Below, piece after piece: positions 19,868-32,031 of a stretch of DNA of 64,000 nt. The notes beneath the pieces were generated by a model that was given only the letters and a program-made list of their open reading frames with translations, was not told where the DNA came from and ran no database searches. Position 1 is the first letter of the stretch. Every line of letters begins with the position of its first letter. Origin of the DNA: Alopecurus myosuroides (taxonomy: Eukaryota; Streptophyta; Magnoliopsida; Poales; Poaceae). A program made the position numbers and the translations under genes. The stretch is from the NCBI GenBank assembly GCA_028641055.1, contig CM054059.1, positions 44,342,477 to 44,406,476 on the forward strand, in the 5' to 3' direction.

Positions 19868-21840
19868 ATGAACACCAAGAAGATTAAGCTGACCGACCAC
19901 CACTACTACGGGATGATGCCGCTGCGCGACCCGTCGCCGGAGCCGAGCTTCGCGGCGAGGAGGCACCAGTTTCCCGCATCCCCCGCCGGGGTCTCCTCGC
20001 AGTTACACCAGGGTTTCCTTAGCCCCGCGCCTCTCCACCAACAGTACCAAGTCAGCGCCAGTGCGGGCTGGTCGCGCGAGGAGTACGACGCGGTGCCGAG
20101 GTCGGCGTTCGCGCAGAGCTGCGTCGGGTCCAGCAGGGCGGCGTTCTACGCCGCCGATAACCTGCTCGGCATGGCGCAGTTTGAGTGCGCCCCTCTCGGC
20201 ATGTTCCCGCCGGCGACGACGCCGACGCCGTTCGGATCCTCGGCCGGCAGCGATCTGTACGGACCGCTCGACCCGATGCTGCTCCGCGCGGGGGACCAGT
20301 CGTCGTCCGTGAGGACGTACTACGTCCGGCCGCAGCAGCGTCGGGACCTCGCCGAGCTCCCATCGCCGGCGTCGACGCAGCAGCAGCAGCAAGAGCGTGC
20401 GCATCATCATGGGCTGTTCGCGAACGCGGCAGCGACGGAGGCGCCGAGCAGCTGCCTGCAGAGCCAGATAGAGCACCATCTGTCCGGCAGGGGTTGCGTC
20501 GGGGCGACAGCGATGGCGTCACACGCAAGCAGCGGCAACGGCAGCGCGGCGCGGCCTGCGACGCCGCCGCTGCCGAGCAAGACGCGGATCCGGTGGACGC
20601 AGGACCTGCACGAGCGGTTCGTGGAGTGCGTGAACCAGCTCGGCGGCGCCGACAGTGCGTAGCGATTCTTGACTCGTTGGTTCGATCCCCGTGGATTTCT
20701 GCGTGCTCGGAATCTCACTTTGTACTACTTGTCACGGCGTACGTGCAGGGGCGACGCCCAAGGGGATCCTGAAGCTGATGAACTCGGACGGGCTCACCAT
20801 CTACCACATCAAGAGCCACCTTCAGGTGCGTGCAGCCGGTCGACCACCGTCGACGATTCTCACACATTTTTTTCTTGTTACTACTTTAAAGTTAATCCAT
20901 CTAATCGTCTTCTTCGTCACCAGAAATACCGTACGGCCAAGTGCATGCCACCACCATCTTCACCATCCGAAGGTACTCCACTAAACCATCTACTGGATTC
21001 CATTTGTGCACCTAATTTAGTGTCAGAGTTCCGATACACACATGAAAGAATCCAAGTTGATTAACTAGTTTTAGCTCAGCAACTAGCCTTGATTCGAATT
21101 CCATCTTTGCCATTATGTTGTCCATCATCGATCCATGCATCCTACCGGGCAGTGACACATGCATGTGCTCATCCATCCTGTTGTCGAATCGCAGGGAAAC
21201 AGCACGAGAAGACGTCGCAGGATCTGGAACCGAAAACGTAGCTTTCTAAATCACCTTTTTCTTCGTGATGATGTGTAGCCCTGCATAACATACACTGAAA
21301 CAAGGAGCAGGAATTAGCATGGACTAACTTTGGCACATACTGTATGTTCTTTAATTTCGGCAGTGGGATGCACCTCACGGAAGCACTTCGCGCCCAGCTC
21401 GACGTCCAGCGCCGCCTCCACGAGCAGCTCGAGGTACTGTCTAATGTCTATGTATCCACTATCGGGTCCGGGGTGTTGTCTGTCTAACATTGATGTCCTC
21501 GTTGGCTTTGTTTCAGGTGCAGCGGATGCTGCAGGTGAGGATCGAGGAGCAGGGGAAGCGGCTGCAGCAGATGTTCGAGGACCAGCTCAAGGCCAGCAGG
21601 AGCGTCGTGGCCAGCTCCTCGTCGACGGACCCGGACGGCTCCGGTGACGTCCCGTCAGCGGGCGCCGAGCAGGAGGAACCCGTGTTCGTGAACATCGTCA
21701 TCGACGATGACGACGAAGACGACGAGGTGCAGCTGCTGTCCGTCGCTACCGGCAGCTATGAGCCTATGACGATGACGACGAGTTGTACCCTTGTAGATCT
21801 CGACGCCTCTGATGCCAGTTATGCAGCCCTGCCTTTTTAG
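19868..21840 (+). CDS. MYB-CC (GARP) transcription factor, PHR1-like
   Basis: Six exons: 19868-20654, 20749-20825, 20924-20972, 21195-21237, 21364-21433 and 21517-21840. All introns are GT-AG and phases agree, giving 449 residues. Residues about 238-294 form the GARP/MYB DNA-binding domain (RIRWTQDLHERFVE, then ATPKGILKLM, GLTIYHIKSHLQKYRTAK); about 322-365 form the MYB-CC coiled coil with the hallmark LHEQLE. The N-terminus has a short Gln run, and the C-terminus an acidic block (DDDDEDDE) that could activate transcription. PHR1/PHL proteins act in the nucleus as dimers on GNATATNC sites in the phosphate-starvation response and are held by SPX proteins. Which PHR/PHL subclass this is I cannot say. 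It is the only clear host gene here, with the GC-rich first exon usual in grasses. Confidence 0.93.
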
Positions 21841-23096
21841 ACAAATGGTTGCTGCAGTTGATGAGTCTAGGATGATAATGAGTAGTCGATGCGAACGATG
21901 TCCGGGTTCATCAGGCTGGAGCGAAGCGTCTCCCTTTCCTTGCGTGGTTGTCCATCGAGCTGTCCAGCTTTTCTGTACGCCGCCGCGCCGGACCCACAGG
22001 AATCCACCACCAATTCGAGTTCCCCCAACAATTTGGAAAGCCATGTTTTTTTAAGGCTTAGGTGTCGGTTTAGACAGGTCTTAGTTTGTCTAAACAAATA
22101 GTAGCACCTACCGACAATATATAATTGAGTTAATAGCATAAAACCACCACACATTACAGTTTTTTTTGTTCATTTCGTACCACTTCCGAATAGCACTAAT
22201 CGACGATTGAACGCAAATTGACACCGAAACTAACAGGTTCACCCGCCCGGATGACATGGCACGGGGTGACAGCCGTTACCTACTTGACAATGGAGCCCAC
22301 TCGAACTTGTAGTTATGTAACATGACCGCTTGCGTTGTCTCTCTCCCAGTCTCACTCTTGTGTCCTCTTCCGCTCGACACGCCACCGTTGCCACTGCACC
22401 GCATCGTCGTCACCTCCATGCCTAGGTGGAAGGATATGGATAGACTAACATCAACTCACAGCTAGGCGATGTAAGTAATTTCTCATTCCCATTCCATCCC
22501 GGGATTAGGGTTTGGTTAGGGTTCCGATTTGGGATATCTTTGATTTAGCTGGGATCGAGTCGCGATTTCGTGTTGTTTCGAGCCATTACTAGTTCCCATA
22601 CATGGACTAAGCATCTGGTTTGATCACGAATCCTATATTCTGTGGCATTGCAACTGATTTGACACAACTTTGTCGCCTCCAACAACATTGTGCCAACGAA
22701 ACGAGCTGCTTTTGAAGGAACAAATACATAAAGATGATTGTTTGCTTGCGCAGAGAAGAATGTGCGTAATTGTTACTGATATTATCATATGTTATTTTTT
22801 GTTACTGATTTATGCATAGAAGTGTTAGTCCTGTAAAAGAAAATATGCATGGTAAAAGATTCAATGGTCAAGAAATTTAGTTAGCTAGGATTTAAAATAA
22901 TATGCAATGTGGATTTGTATATAATTAGGATGTTTTTGTTATATTTATGCTCCTATTTTCAGTGGGAAAATGAATTATCTCAATTTGGTTGCTGATTGCG
23001 TGAATCACATACACCCAGTGGAAAACCCAAGAGGAAGGTATGATGTAGCGCAGTAGCAAATTTCTCTCACTTAGAAATCAAGGTTATCAATCCAGT
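21841..23096. other. 3' flank of the MYB-CC gene and unassigned sequence
   Basis: The first 200-300 bp are probably 3' UTR; TTTAGACAGGTCTTAGTTTGTCTAAA at about 22068-22094 is a small inverted repeat. The stretch 22150-23090 contains CT-rich sequence around 22330-22440 and GATTAGGGTTTGGTTAGGGTT near 22505. No coding frame is recognised. It continues on the other side of the nested repeat at 33822. Confidence 0.4.
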
Positions 23097-23689
23097 TGAA
23101 AGTACAATGATGCCGCCGGGAGGGGGGGGGGTGTTTGAATAGACGCTTTAAAATAATTACGGTTTAGTCTTTAATAAATACGGAATAAAACTAGCGTGTA
23201 ATTTATCAAGCACAAAAACTAAACAAGTTAGGTTTACCTATGTGCACTAATAAATTATGCTAAGCAAAACTATGTGATAGTAAGATAGATGACTTCAAGC
23301 ATAATGACTATAATCACAATGATAAATGCATAAGTAACGAGTTTGCGTAAATAAATAACCGAACCACAAGGAGACACAATTGATTCTCGAAGTTCCTTTC
23401 CAAGAGAAGTACGTCTTCGTTAGATGGATGTGGAGCCTCCAAGGCACTCTAACGAACGTTGTGCTCACCATATTCTCCTTGAGCTTCCCCGGTGAGGGAG
23501 ATGCGTGTTTCCACTATGAGGTCCTCTTGAAGGCTGTGATCAAACCTTACACTAGGCTGAGGCTACAACTTAACTAGAGCCTCTCAATGAAGATCAATTC
23601 GAAGCTTCTTGCAACAAGGTGGAAACTCCAAGCACTAACCGACTAGGGTACACAATGCAAACAAGAGAAACAAACTCCCCAGTGGCTAA

Positions 23690-26600
23690 TGTGACGCCCC
23701 GAGATCGGGCACTATGCAGATTTCGGCATTTCCACCCAAATCCGCATAATAACCGATTCCAGGTTGCCACTTGTGATAACATTACAACAGTTCACGAATA
23801 ATCCACAACAACAACAGAGGAGGTATATACAAGACGAATCAAACGAGTCAAGGATACAACTGATACAATACAAAGATCCAAATAACAACGGAAGAAACAA
23901 CATAGTGTCCGACTACGGACAAGATACAAATTGGACTAAGAGTCCTGAAGATAACCGATGGCATCCAATCCCTGCCCAGGCCAAGCCGGAGGGATTCCCA
24001 AGCTAACGTCGTCAGACTTCAAACCTGTTGACTGCAATATGGAATATGCAGCCACGAAATGGATTCGTGGGTCAGTACTATTAAGTATTGGCAAGTGGAT
24101 AAACCATACTCACAAGATACCAGCGTAACCAATCATCACAAGATACAAATACTTTGGGTACAACGGGAAGGAAGGGATTATTGCAAAGAAGCGGCAGCGG
24201 CTGCACTAACTAACTACAGAGACACGCTACAACATTCGGCTAAAAGAAAGGGATAAGATAGCGCGACAAAACCAACTATAACTACTCACCAAACAATACC
24301 CATCCCATGTTACCCCCTACTAAGGAAGCAACCCAAGCAAACTCACACGGTTGATTAAGGTGACATTCATTTTTATGGTGGAGGTAATCTATATTACTAG
24401 TCAAGTTAACATCGTTAAGTGTAAATTGTCTGAGTACTTGTTAGCCAGCACTTTCACCAAGTCATCCATAACCGCGGACAACACGGCTTCTCGAGAAGAT
24501 TAACCCTGCAGGGATGCACCATTTTGGCCGTACACGTATGAATGACCAGCCAGATGGAAATGCACTTCCACCAAGCGAGGCACTCAACACAACCCAACTC
24601 TTCTTCGCATCAAGCCCAAAGAACCACGTGCTGTGCGTGCGCGGCTAATCGAGCCCCCACGAAGAAAAGGGGGACCCTCATAGCACTGGAAGACCATGCC
24701 GCCCTAAATGCCGACTACAAAAGTTCCACCCTGGCGCCAAGGGTTCGCACCTGCATATGCATGCATCAAATGGAAAGCCCGAACTAAGTGTGGCGATTTG
24801 GACGAGATGCGAATCGAATCAAAGTTGCGGGGGGCGCCCATACTCGCTTCCCACATGCGGTTAGTGCGCTCATCATGGATCGGAGGACAAGACCCTTTTC
24901 CTAATTAAGTTCGACACTAGCAGGCCTCAAAACCACGCCGGGCCTCCTGCCGGTGCCTTATCATCAAATTATTATATATTACCCAAAACATTAACATGAA
25001 GTTGATTAAGTTGAAAGCCCAACTATCAAACTAAACAGGTGATAAGACGGACAACAAGACTTGAGCGTAAACAACACTAAGCATGCAACTACGACACGAG
25101 GGCCAACAAGGTAAACAAACAACAACTAATAGGAAGTGGAAGGGAGGCTATATCATGGCTGCAAGGTAAACATATGATAGGATCGAGACACAAGCATCGA
25201 ATAATAAGGCTAGAATAAAGGCAACGGGAAGAATCGGTAACAAGTGATGAAAGGCAACCATAGGTAGCAAGTGAGTATACTTGCCTGAGATCCAACAAGT
25301 AGAGGTAGCAGAACTTGTCGTTGCTCACATCATCTCAACGTCCTATCCGCGAAGAAGCAACGAACTAGAACAAACACCGGATGCAACAATTACTACTACG
25401 GCAGAAGATCCAGCATGATCCTATTTTATATGCATGACAACTTAAAGGGTACATCAAAGATAAACTAGTTGACATGGTAAACATATTTAAATGGGCCCAT
25501 ATGCAATTTGGATTGCATATGGAAAAGCCCATGAATTAATGTTGAATTAAATAATCTACAAATAACCATCATGTGAAAGTTGATTAGAATGATGCATGGA
25601 TGATGAAAACAATAAGAAAACAACAATAGCTTCAGTTTGATACGCTGTTTACCAAGTTTGGAATTTTATTTATTAAGTTATGAACTTTGGCATTTTAAAT
25701 GATTTAAACAAACATTTGTTGTTTTCACCAATTTTAAATGTTCAAAACAGATAAAAAAATTTATATTTGGAAAGAACACAAAATTTTAGATGGAATACAT
25801 ATTTCATTTGTTGAATTTGGATTTTAGATGAGCAGGTTATTAAATTGACAATTTTAAATGCATTAATTAAGGAATAGTTGTTTTCAACAATTTAATTTAT
25901 TCAAAACAGAAAACAAAGTTGATATTTGCAAAGTTCATGAAAAATGGGATGGAAAACATATTTTATATGTGCCATTTGAATTAAATTTTGAAATAGTTAT
26001 GAATCTAATCAAATTTGAAAGAGTTGTTCGAATTTGAATTTTTGAACCCATTTGAAATGTTCAAAACAGAATAAAAATGGTTTAAACATGTAGAGAATTT
26101 AATTTGGTGTGGAAAACATATTAAATTTGTTGGATTTGGAATTACCATTCAAAAGTTATGCAATTTCAAAGTGTAGGGTGTGTTCTGCCATTTTATTTAA
26201 CAGCCAGGGACTTGTGTGCGAAAAACATAGGACAGAAAAAAAAGAATTTCACCTCGCAGAGCTACCCAGGCCCTATGACGCGTGGGCCAGGGCCAGGCTG
26301 GCAGCCACACGGGCGCGGCGAGCTCCACGCGGCAACCACGGTCTATGACCAGTGGGCCCGTGCGCGCGGGCGAGAAGAAGGAAAAAAGGGGTCTTTTAAA
26401 CTGCGCGAGGGGGGATCGAACCCTCGCCCACGGCGTGCGCGGAACGGGCCTCTGCCACTGGGCTAGGCTGTGGTTTCTGAAAGGGAACGGATCTGACGGA
26501 AGATATGGTATATTATCGACGTTAACTGACTGAACGGAGCAGGTTCGGTTTTTCTGAACTTCGACGGACGCAGATGGCGTCGACGGACAGAGATGGCGAT

Positions 26601-27608
26601 CGATGGCGCGGACTCTCCGCGCGACGGCGGGTGCAGAGCAAGGGGGGGAGGAGGAAGAGGGAGAGGTCCCGAAGGACGAGGCGCTCACCTGGAGGCTCGG
26701 AGAGGCGCCGTGGTCCGAAGGCTCGAGGACGAGGCGCTGTTGGAGAGCAGCAGCAGGCAGCGGTCGACGGCGGAAAACTCGCCGGTGCCGCGCCCCCTGG
26801 TGCATCTCCGGGCCAGCCGAGGAAGCGGGGACGGAGGTGGATGTGCCCCGGTTCCATTCCCGCCGGAACCGGGGTCCATCGAGGAGGATACCGGCGGCGC
26901 CATGGCCCCAAACATTCGGCCATGGTGGCTGTCGTCGAACTTCAGTAAGGTTCAGAGAAAACGGCGAAAGAAAGGAGAGGAGAGCGGAGGCGGCTGGGAG
27001 GAAGGGGGAAGGAGGAGATAGGGTTAGGGTTCGGAGAGAAAAGGGGGGGCTTTAAGGGAGAGAGGAGGAGCAGGTGGAGGAGGGTCTCCTTTCTCTGTCT
27101 CCGTACAGAAGAAGAAGACGACAAGGGGATGGGGGGGCGCTTGGGCCTGCTGGGGTGGTAGGTGGGCCGAAAAGGCCTACCTCCCCCTGCAGTTTTTATT
27201 CTTTTTCTTTCCTTTATTTTTTTTGTAGCAAAGGGATAAGAGAGAAAGAAAGGGTTTTAGGGTTTTATAAATTTTTTGAAAACAATTTTATTGCATTGAG
27301 CATATTGATTGCCCAAGTGCACCAAGTTTTGTTTTTTGAAAATTTCAAATATTGGTTTGTGGTTTGACTTTGAATTTGAAACTCAAATTAGGGTTTTAAT
27401 AAAAGGTGATTTATTTAACCAAGCAAATATTAATTCCAATTCAATTTTATTGAAAACAATTTGAGTTTGAAACTAAGGTGCATTGTTTGATTTTTTTTAA
27501 TAGGAAGTTGATTTGGAAACAAGGGTGCAATGCAAAATGCATGATGCAATGCCATGAGAAAGGAAAAGCAAACAATTCTAGTTGGGGGAAAATCCCCCGG
27601 GTGTTACA
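23690..27608 (-). repeat. 3' LTR of the nested non-autonomous element
   Basis: 3,919 bp from TGTGACGCCCCGAG to GGGTGTTACA on the plus strand. It contains a tRNA-like A-box/B-box segment (26405-26470), a GC-rich block (about 26570-27070) and AT-rich flanks. About nine substitutions separate it from the other LTR in the first 390 bases I compared by eye. Confidence 0.88.
26405..26470 (-). promoter_or_regulatory. tRNA-like Pol III A and B boxes inside the LTR
   Basis: On the minus strand the sequence reads TAGCCCAGTGG (A box) followed by GGTTCGATCCC (B box) about 35-40 bases later. This is the internal promoter layout of a tRNA gene, in the sense orientation of the retrotransposon. A full cloverleaf is not evident, so I do not call a tRNA. 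Confidence 0.5.
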
Positions 27609-28108
27609 GACGACACCGCTAACAAGGGATTGCTCCCTCGCAATCCACCCACTAACCCGGGAGGGGAAAGAAGTTCGACTATCGATTCTTCATGCTTCCA
27701 GTTGATCTACTCGACACCACTAACAAGGGCTTCTCGACACCACTAACAAGAGATTCTTGCTCGGAGTGACGACGATGTTCTTCCATTGAGAGCCTTCCGA
27801 AGATCGAACCTATTAGGTTTAAAGGCTAAGAGAACGTCCAACCCACGTAGGATCCTAACACTTTGAAAGATAGATAAGGGAAGAGACTCCAAAACAAATA
27901 AGGTAGGAGGAGAAATAGAATAGAGATAAGGAATAAACAAGAATCCTATCGAGAGGTTTCCAAAACAGGTTTTGCACAAATAGTTTTTGACACTCTAGAA
28001 ACAACGACCGTTAGCGAGGTTATCCTACAGGCTTTGCGGACCCGTTGCTTCGATAACCATTCGTATCGAAACAACTTTGGGAATCAGAAACCATGCTCTG
28101 ATACCATT
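27609..28108 (-). other. 500-bp interior of the non-autonomous element
   Basis: Contains the primer-binding site at its right end and three copies of CGACACC(A/G)CTAACAAG near 27612, 27711 and 27737. No gag or pol domain and no clear polypurine tract next to the left LTR. Confidence 0.7.
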
Positions 28109-31100
28109 TGTGACGCCCCGAGATCGGGCACTATGCAGATTTCGGCATTTCCACCCAAATCCGCATAATAACCGATTCCAGGTTGCCACTTGTGATAACA
28201 TTACAACAATTCACGAATAATCCACAACAACAACAGAGGAGGTATATACAAGACGACTCAAACGAGTCAAGGATACAACTGATACAATACAAAGATCCAA
28301 ATAACAGCGGAATAAACAACACAGTGTCCGACTACGGACAAGATACAAATTGGACTAAGACTCCTGAAGATAACCGATGGCGTCCAATCCCTGTCCAGGC
28401 CAAGCCGGAGGGATTCCCAAGCTAACGTCGTCAGACTTCAAACCTGTTGACTGCAATGTGGAATATGCAGCCACGAAATGGATTCGTGGGTCAGTACTAT
28501 TAAGTACTGGCAAGTGGATAAACCATACTCACAAGATACCAGCGTAACCAATCATCACAAGATACAAATACTTTGGGTACAACGGGAAGGAAGGGATTAT
28601 TGCAAAGAAGCGGCAGCGGCTGCACTAACTAACTACAGAGACGCGCTACAACATTCGGCTAAAAGAAAGGGATAAGATAGCGCGACAAAACCAACTATAA
28701 CTACTCACCAAACAATACCCATCCCATGTTACCCCCTACTAAGGAAGCAACCCAAGGAAACTCACACGGTTGATTAAGGTGACATTCATTTTTATGGTGG
28801 AGGTAATCTATATTACTAGTCAAGTTAACATCGTTAAGTGTAAGTTGTCTGAGTACTTGTTAGCCAGCACTTTCACCAAGTCATCCATAACCGTGGACAA
28901 CACGGCTTCTCGAGAAGATTAACCCTGCAGGGATGCACCAATTTGGCCGTACACGTAAGAATGACCCGCCAGATGGAAATGCACTTCCACCAAACGAGGC
29001 ACTCAACACAACCCAACTCTTCTTCGCATCAAGCCCAAAGAACCACGTGCTGTGCGTGCGCGGCTAATCGAGCCCCCACGAAGAAAAAGGGGACCCTCAT
29101 AGCACTGGAAGACCACGCCGCCCTAAATGCCGACTACAAAAGTTCCACCCTGGCGCCAAGGGTTCGCACCTGCATATGCATGCATCAAATGGAAAGCCCG
29201 AACTAAGTGTGGCGATTTGGACGAGATGCGAATCGAATCAAAGTTGCGGGGGGCGCCCATACTCGCTTCCCACATGCGGTTAGTGCGCTCATCATGGATC
29301 GGAGGACAAGAATCTTTTCCTAATTAAGTTCGACACTAGCAGGCCTCAAAACCACGCCGGACCTCCTGCCGGTGCCTTATCATCAAATTATTATTACCCA
29401 AAACATTAACATGAAGTTGATTAAGTTGAAAGCCCAACTATCAAACTAAACAGGTGATAAGACGGACAACAAGACTTGAGCGCAAACAACACTAAGCATG
29501 CAACTACGACACGAGGCCCAACAAGGTAAACAAACAACAGCTAGTAGGAAGTGGAAGGGAGGCTATATCATGGCTGCAAGGTAAACATATGATAGGATAG
29601 AGACACAAGCATCGAATAATAAGGCTAGAATAAAGGCAACGGGAAGAATCGGTAACAAGTGATGAAAGGCAGCCATAGGTAGCAAGTGAGTATACTTGCC
29701 TGATATCCAGCAAGTAGAGGTAGCAGAACTTGTCGTTGCTCACATCATCTCAACGTCCTATCCGCGAAGAAGCAACGAACTAGAACAAACACCGGATGCA
29801 ACAATTACTACTACGGCAGAAGATCCAGAATGATCCTAATTTATATGCATGAGAAGTTAAAGGGTGCATCAAAGATATACTAGTTGACATGGTAAACATA
29901 TTTAAATGGGCCCATATGCAATTTGGATTGCATATGGAAAAGCCCATGAATTAATGTTGAATTAAATGATCTACAAATAACCATCATGTGAAAGTTGATT
30001 AGAATGATGCATGGATGATGAAAACAATAATAAAACAACAACAGCTTCAGTTTGATATGTTGTTTACCAAGTTTAGAATTTTATTTATTAAGTTATGAAC
30101 TTTGGCATTTTAAATGATTTAAACAAACATTTGTTGTTTTCACCAATTTTAAATGTTCAAAACAGATAACAAAATTTATATTTGGAAAGAACACAAAATT
30201 TTAGATGGAATACATATTTCATTTGTTGAATTTGGATTTTAGATGAGCAGGTTATTAAATTGACAATTTTAAATGCATTAATTAAGGAATAGTTGTTTTC
30301 AGCAATTTAATTTATTCAAATAAGAAAACAAAGTTGATATTTGCAAAGTTCATGAAAAATGGGATGGAAAAAATATTTTATATGTGCCATTTGAATTAAA
30401 TTTTGAAATAGTTATGAATCTAATCAAATTTGAAAGAGTTGTTTAAATTTGAATTTTTGGACCCATTTGAAATGTTCAAAACAGAATACAAATGGTTTAA
30501 ACATGTAGAGAATTTAATTTGGTGTGGAAAACATATTAAATTTGTTGGATTTGGAATTACCATTCAAAAGTTATGCAATTTCAAAGTGTAGGGTGTGTTC
30601 TGCCATTTTATTTAACAGCCAGGGACTTGTGTGCGAAAAACAGAGGACAGAAAAAAAAGAATTTCACCTCGCAGAGCAACCCAGGCCCTATGACGCGTGG
30701 GCCAGGGCCAGGCTGGCAGCCACACGGGCGCGGCGAGCTCCACGCGGCAACCACGGTCTATGACCAGTGGGCCCGTGCGCGCGGGCGAGAAGAAGGAAAA
30801 AAGGGGTCTTTTAAACTGCGCGAGGGGGGATCGAACCCTCGCCCACGGCGTGCGCGGAACGGGCCTCTGCCACTGGGCTAGGCTGCGGTTTCTGAAAGGG
30901 AACGGATCTGACGGCAGATATGGTATATTATCGACGTTAACTGACTGAACGGAGCAGGTTCAGTTTTTCTGAACTTCGACGGACGCAGATGGCGTCGACG
31001 GACAGAGATGGCGCTCGATGGCGCGAACTCTCCGCGCGACGGCGGGTGCAGAGCAAGGGGGGAGGAGGAAGAGGGAGAGGTCCCGAAGGACGAGGCGCTC

Positions 31101-32031
31101 ACCTGGAGGCTCGGAGAGGCGCCGTGGTCCGAAGGCTCGAGGACGAGGCGCTGTTGGAGAGCAGCAGCCGTCAGCGGTCGACGGCGGAAAACTCGCCGGT
31201 GCCGCGCCCCCTGGTGCATCTCCGGGCCATCCGAGGAAGCGGGGACAGAGGTGGATGTGCCCCGGTTCCATTCCCGCCGGAACCGGGGTCCATCGAGGAG
31301 GATACCGGCAGCGCCATGGCCCCAAACATTCGGCCATGGTGGATGTCGTCGAACTTCAGTAAGGTTCAGAGAAAACGGCGAAGAAAGGAGAGGAGAGCGG
31401 AGGAGAACGGCGGCAGCTGCGAGGAATGGGGGAAGGAGGAGATAGGGTTAGGGTTCGGAGAGAAAAGGGGGGGCTTTAAGGGAGAGAGGAGGAGCAGGTG
31501 GAGGAGGGTCTCCTTTCTCTGTCTCCGTACAGAGGAAGAAGACGACAAGGGGATGGGGGGCGCTTGGGCCTGCTGGGGTGGTAGGTGGGCCAAAAAGGCC
31601 TGCCTCCCCCTGCAGTTTTTATTCTTTTTCTTTCCTTTATTTTTTTTGTAGCAAAGGGATAAGAGAGAAATAAAGGGTTTTAGGGTTTTATAATTTTTTT
31701 GAAAACAATTTTATTGCATTGAGCATATTGATTGCCCAAGTGCACCAAGTTTTGTTTTTTGAAAATTTCAAATATTGGTTTGTGGTTTGACTTTGAATTT
31801 GAAACTCAAATTAGGGTTTTAATAAAAGGTGATTTATTTAACCAAGCAAATATTAATTCCAATTCAATTTTATTGAAAACAATTTGAGTTTGAAACTAAG
31901 GTGCATTGTTTGATTTTTTTTAATAGGAAGTTGATTTGGAAACAAGGGTGCAATGCAAAATGCAGGATGCAATGCCATGAGAAAGGAAAAGCAAACAATT
32001 CTAGTTGGGGGAAAATCCCCCGGGTGTTATA
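28109..32031 (-). repeat. 5' LTR of the nested non-autonomous element
   Basis: 3,923 bp, collinear with 23690-27608. Its outer end reads GTTATA rather than GTTACA, one substitution in the terminal CA. Confidence 0.88.
30820..30885 (-). promoter_or_regulatory. tRNA-like Pol III A and B boxes, second LTR copy
   Basis: The A and B boxes described at 26405-26470 are unchanged here, so the motif was present when the element inserted. Confidence 0.5.

Larger units (their letters stand above)
23690..32031 (-). mobile_element. Non-autonomous LTR retrotransposon with 3.9-kb LTRs
   Basis: Two near-identical LTRs (23690-27608 and 28109-32031) enclose only 500 bp. GCTAA flanks both ends (23685-23689 and 32032-32036). 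The strand follows from a primer-binding site reading TGGTATCAGAGCATGG on the minus strand at 28106-28091, complementary to the 3' end of initiator tRNA-Met. The 5' LTR is therefore the right-hand one. The interior has no gag or pol, so it must use proteins from another element. It resembles the large retrotransposon derivative (LARD) class in its long LTRs but has an extremely short interior. Confidence 0.88.

Noticed and set aside
20003..20528. Antisense open frames of 158 codons over the first exon of the MYB-CC gene
   Set aside because: GC-rich third positions of the real exon create them; they show no domain.
26405..26470. A tRNA gene
   Set aside because: A and B boxes match, but I could not form an acceptor stem and full cloverleaf; reported only as a tRNA-like promoter motif.
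26197..27055. Open frames up to 202 codons in the GC-rich block of the left long LTR (and 30878-31651 in the right one)
   Set aside because: Overlapping frames on both strands differ in length between the two LTR copies because of indels, as expected for non-coding LTR sequence.
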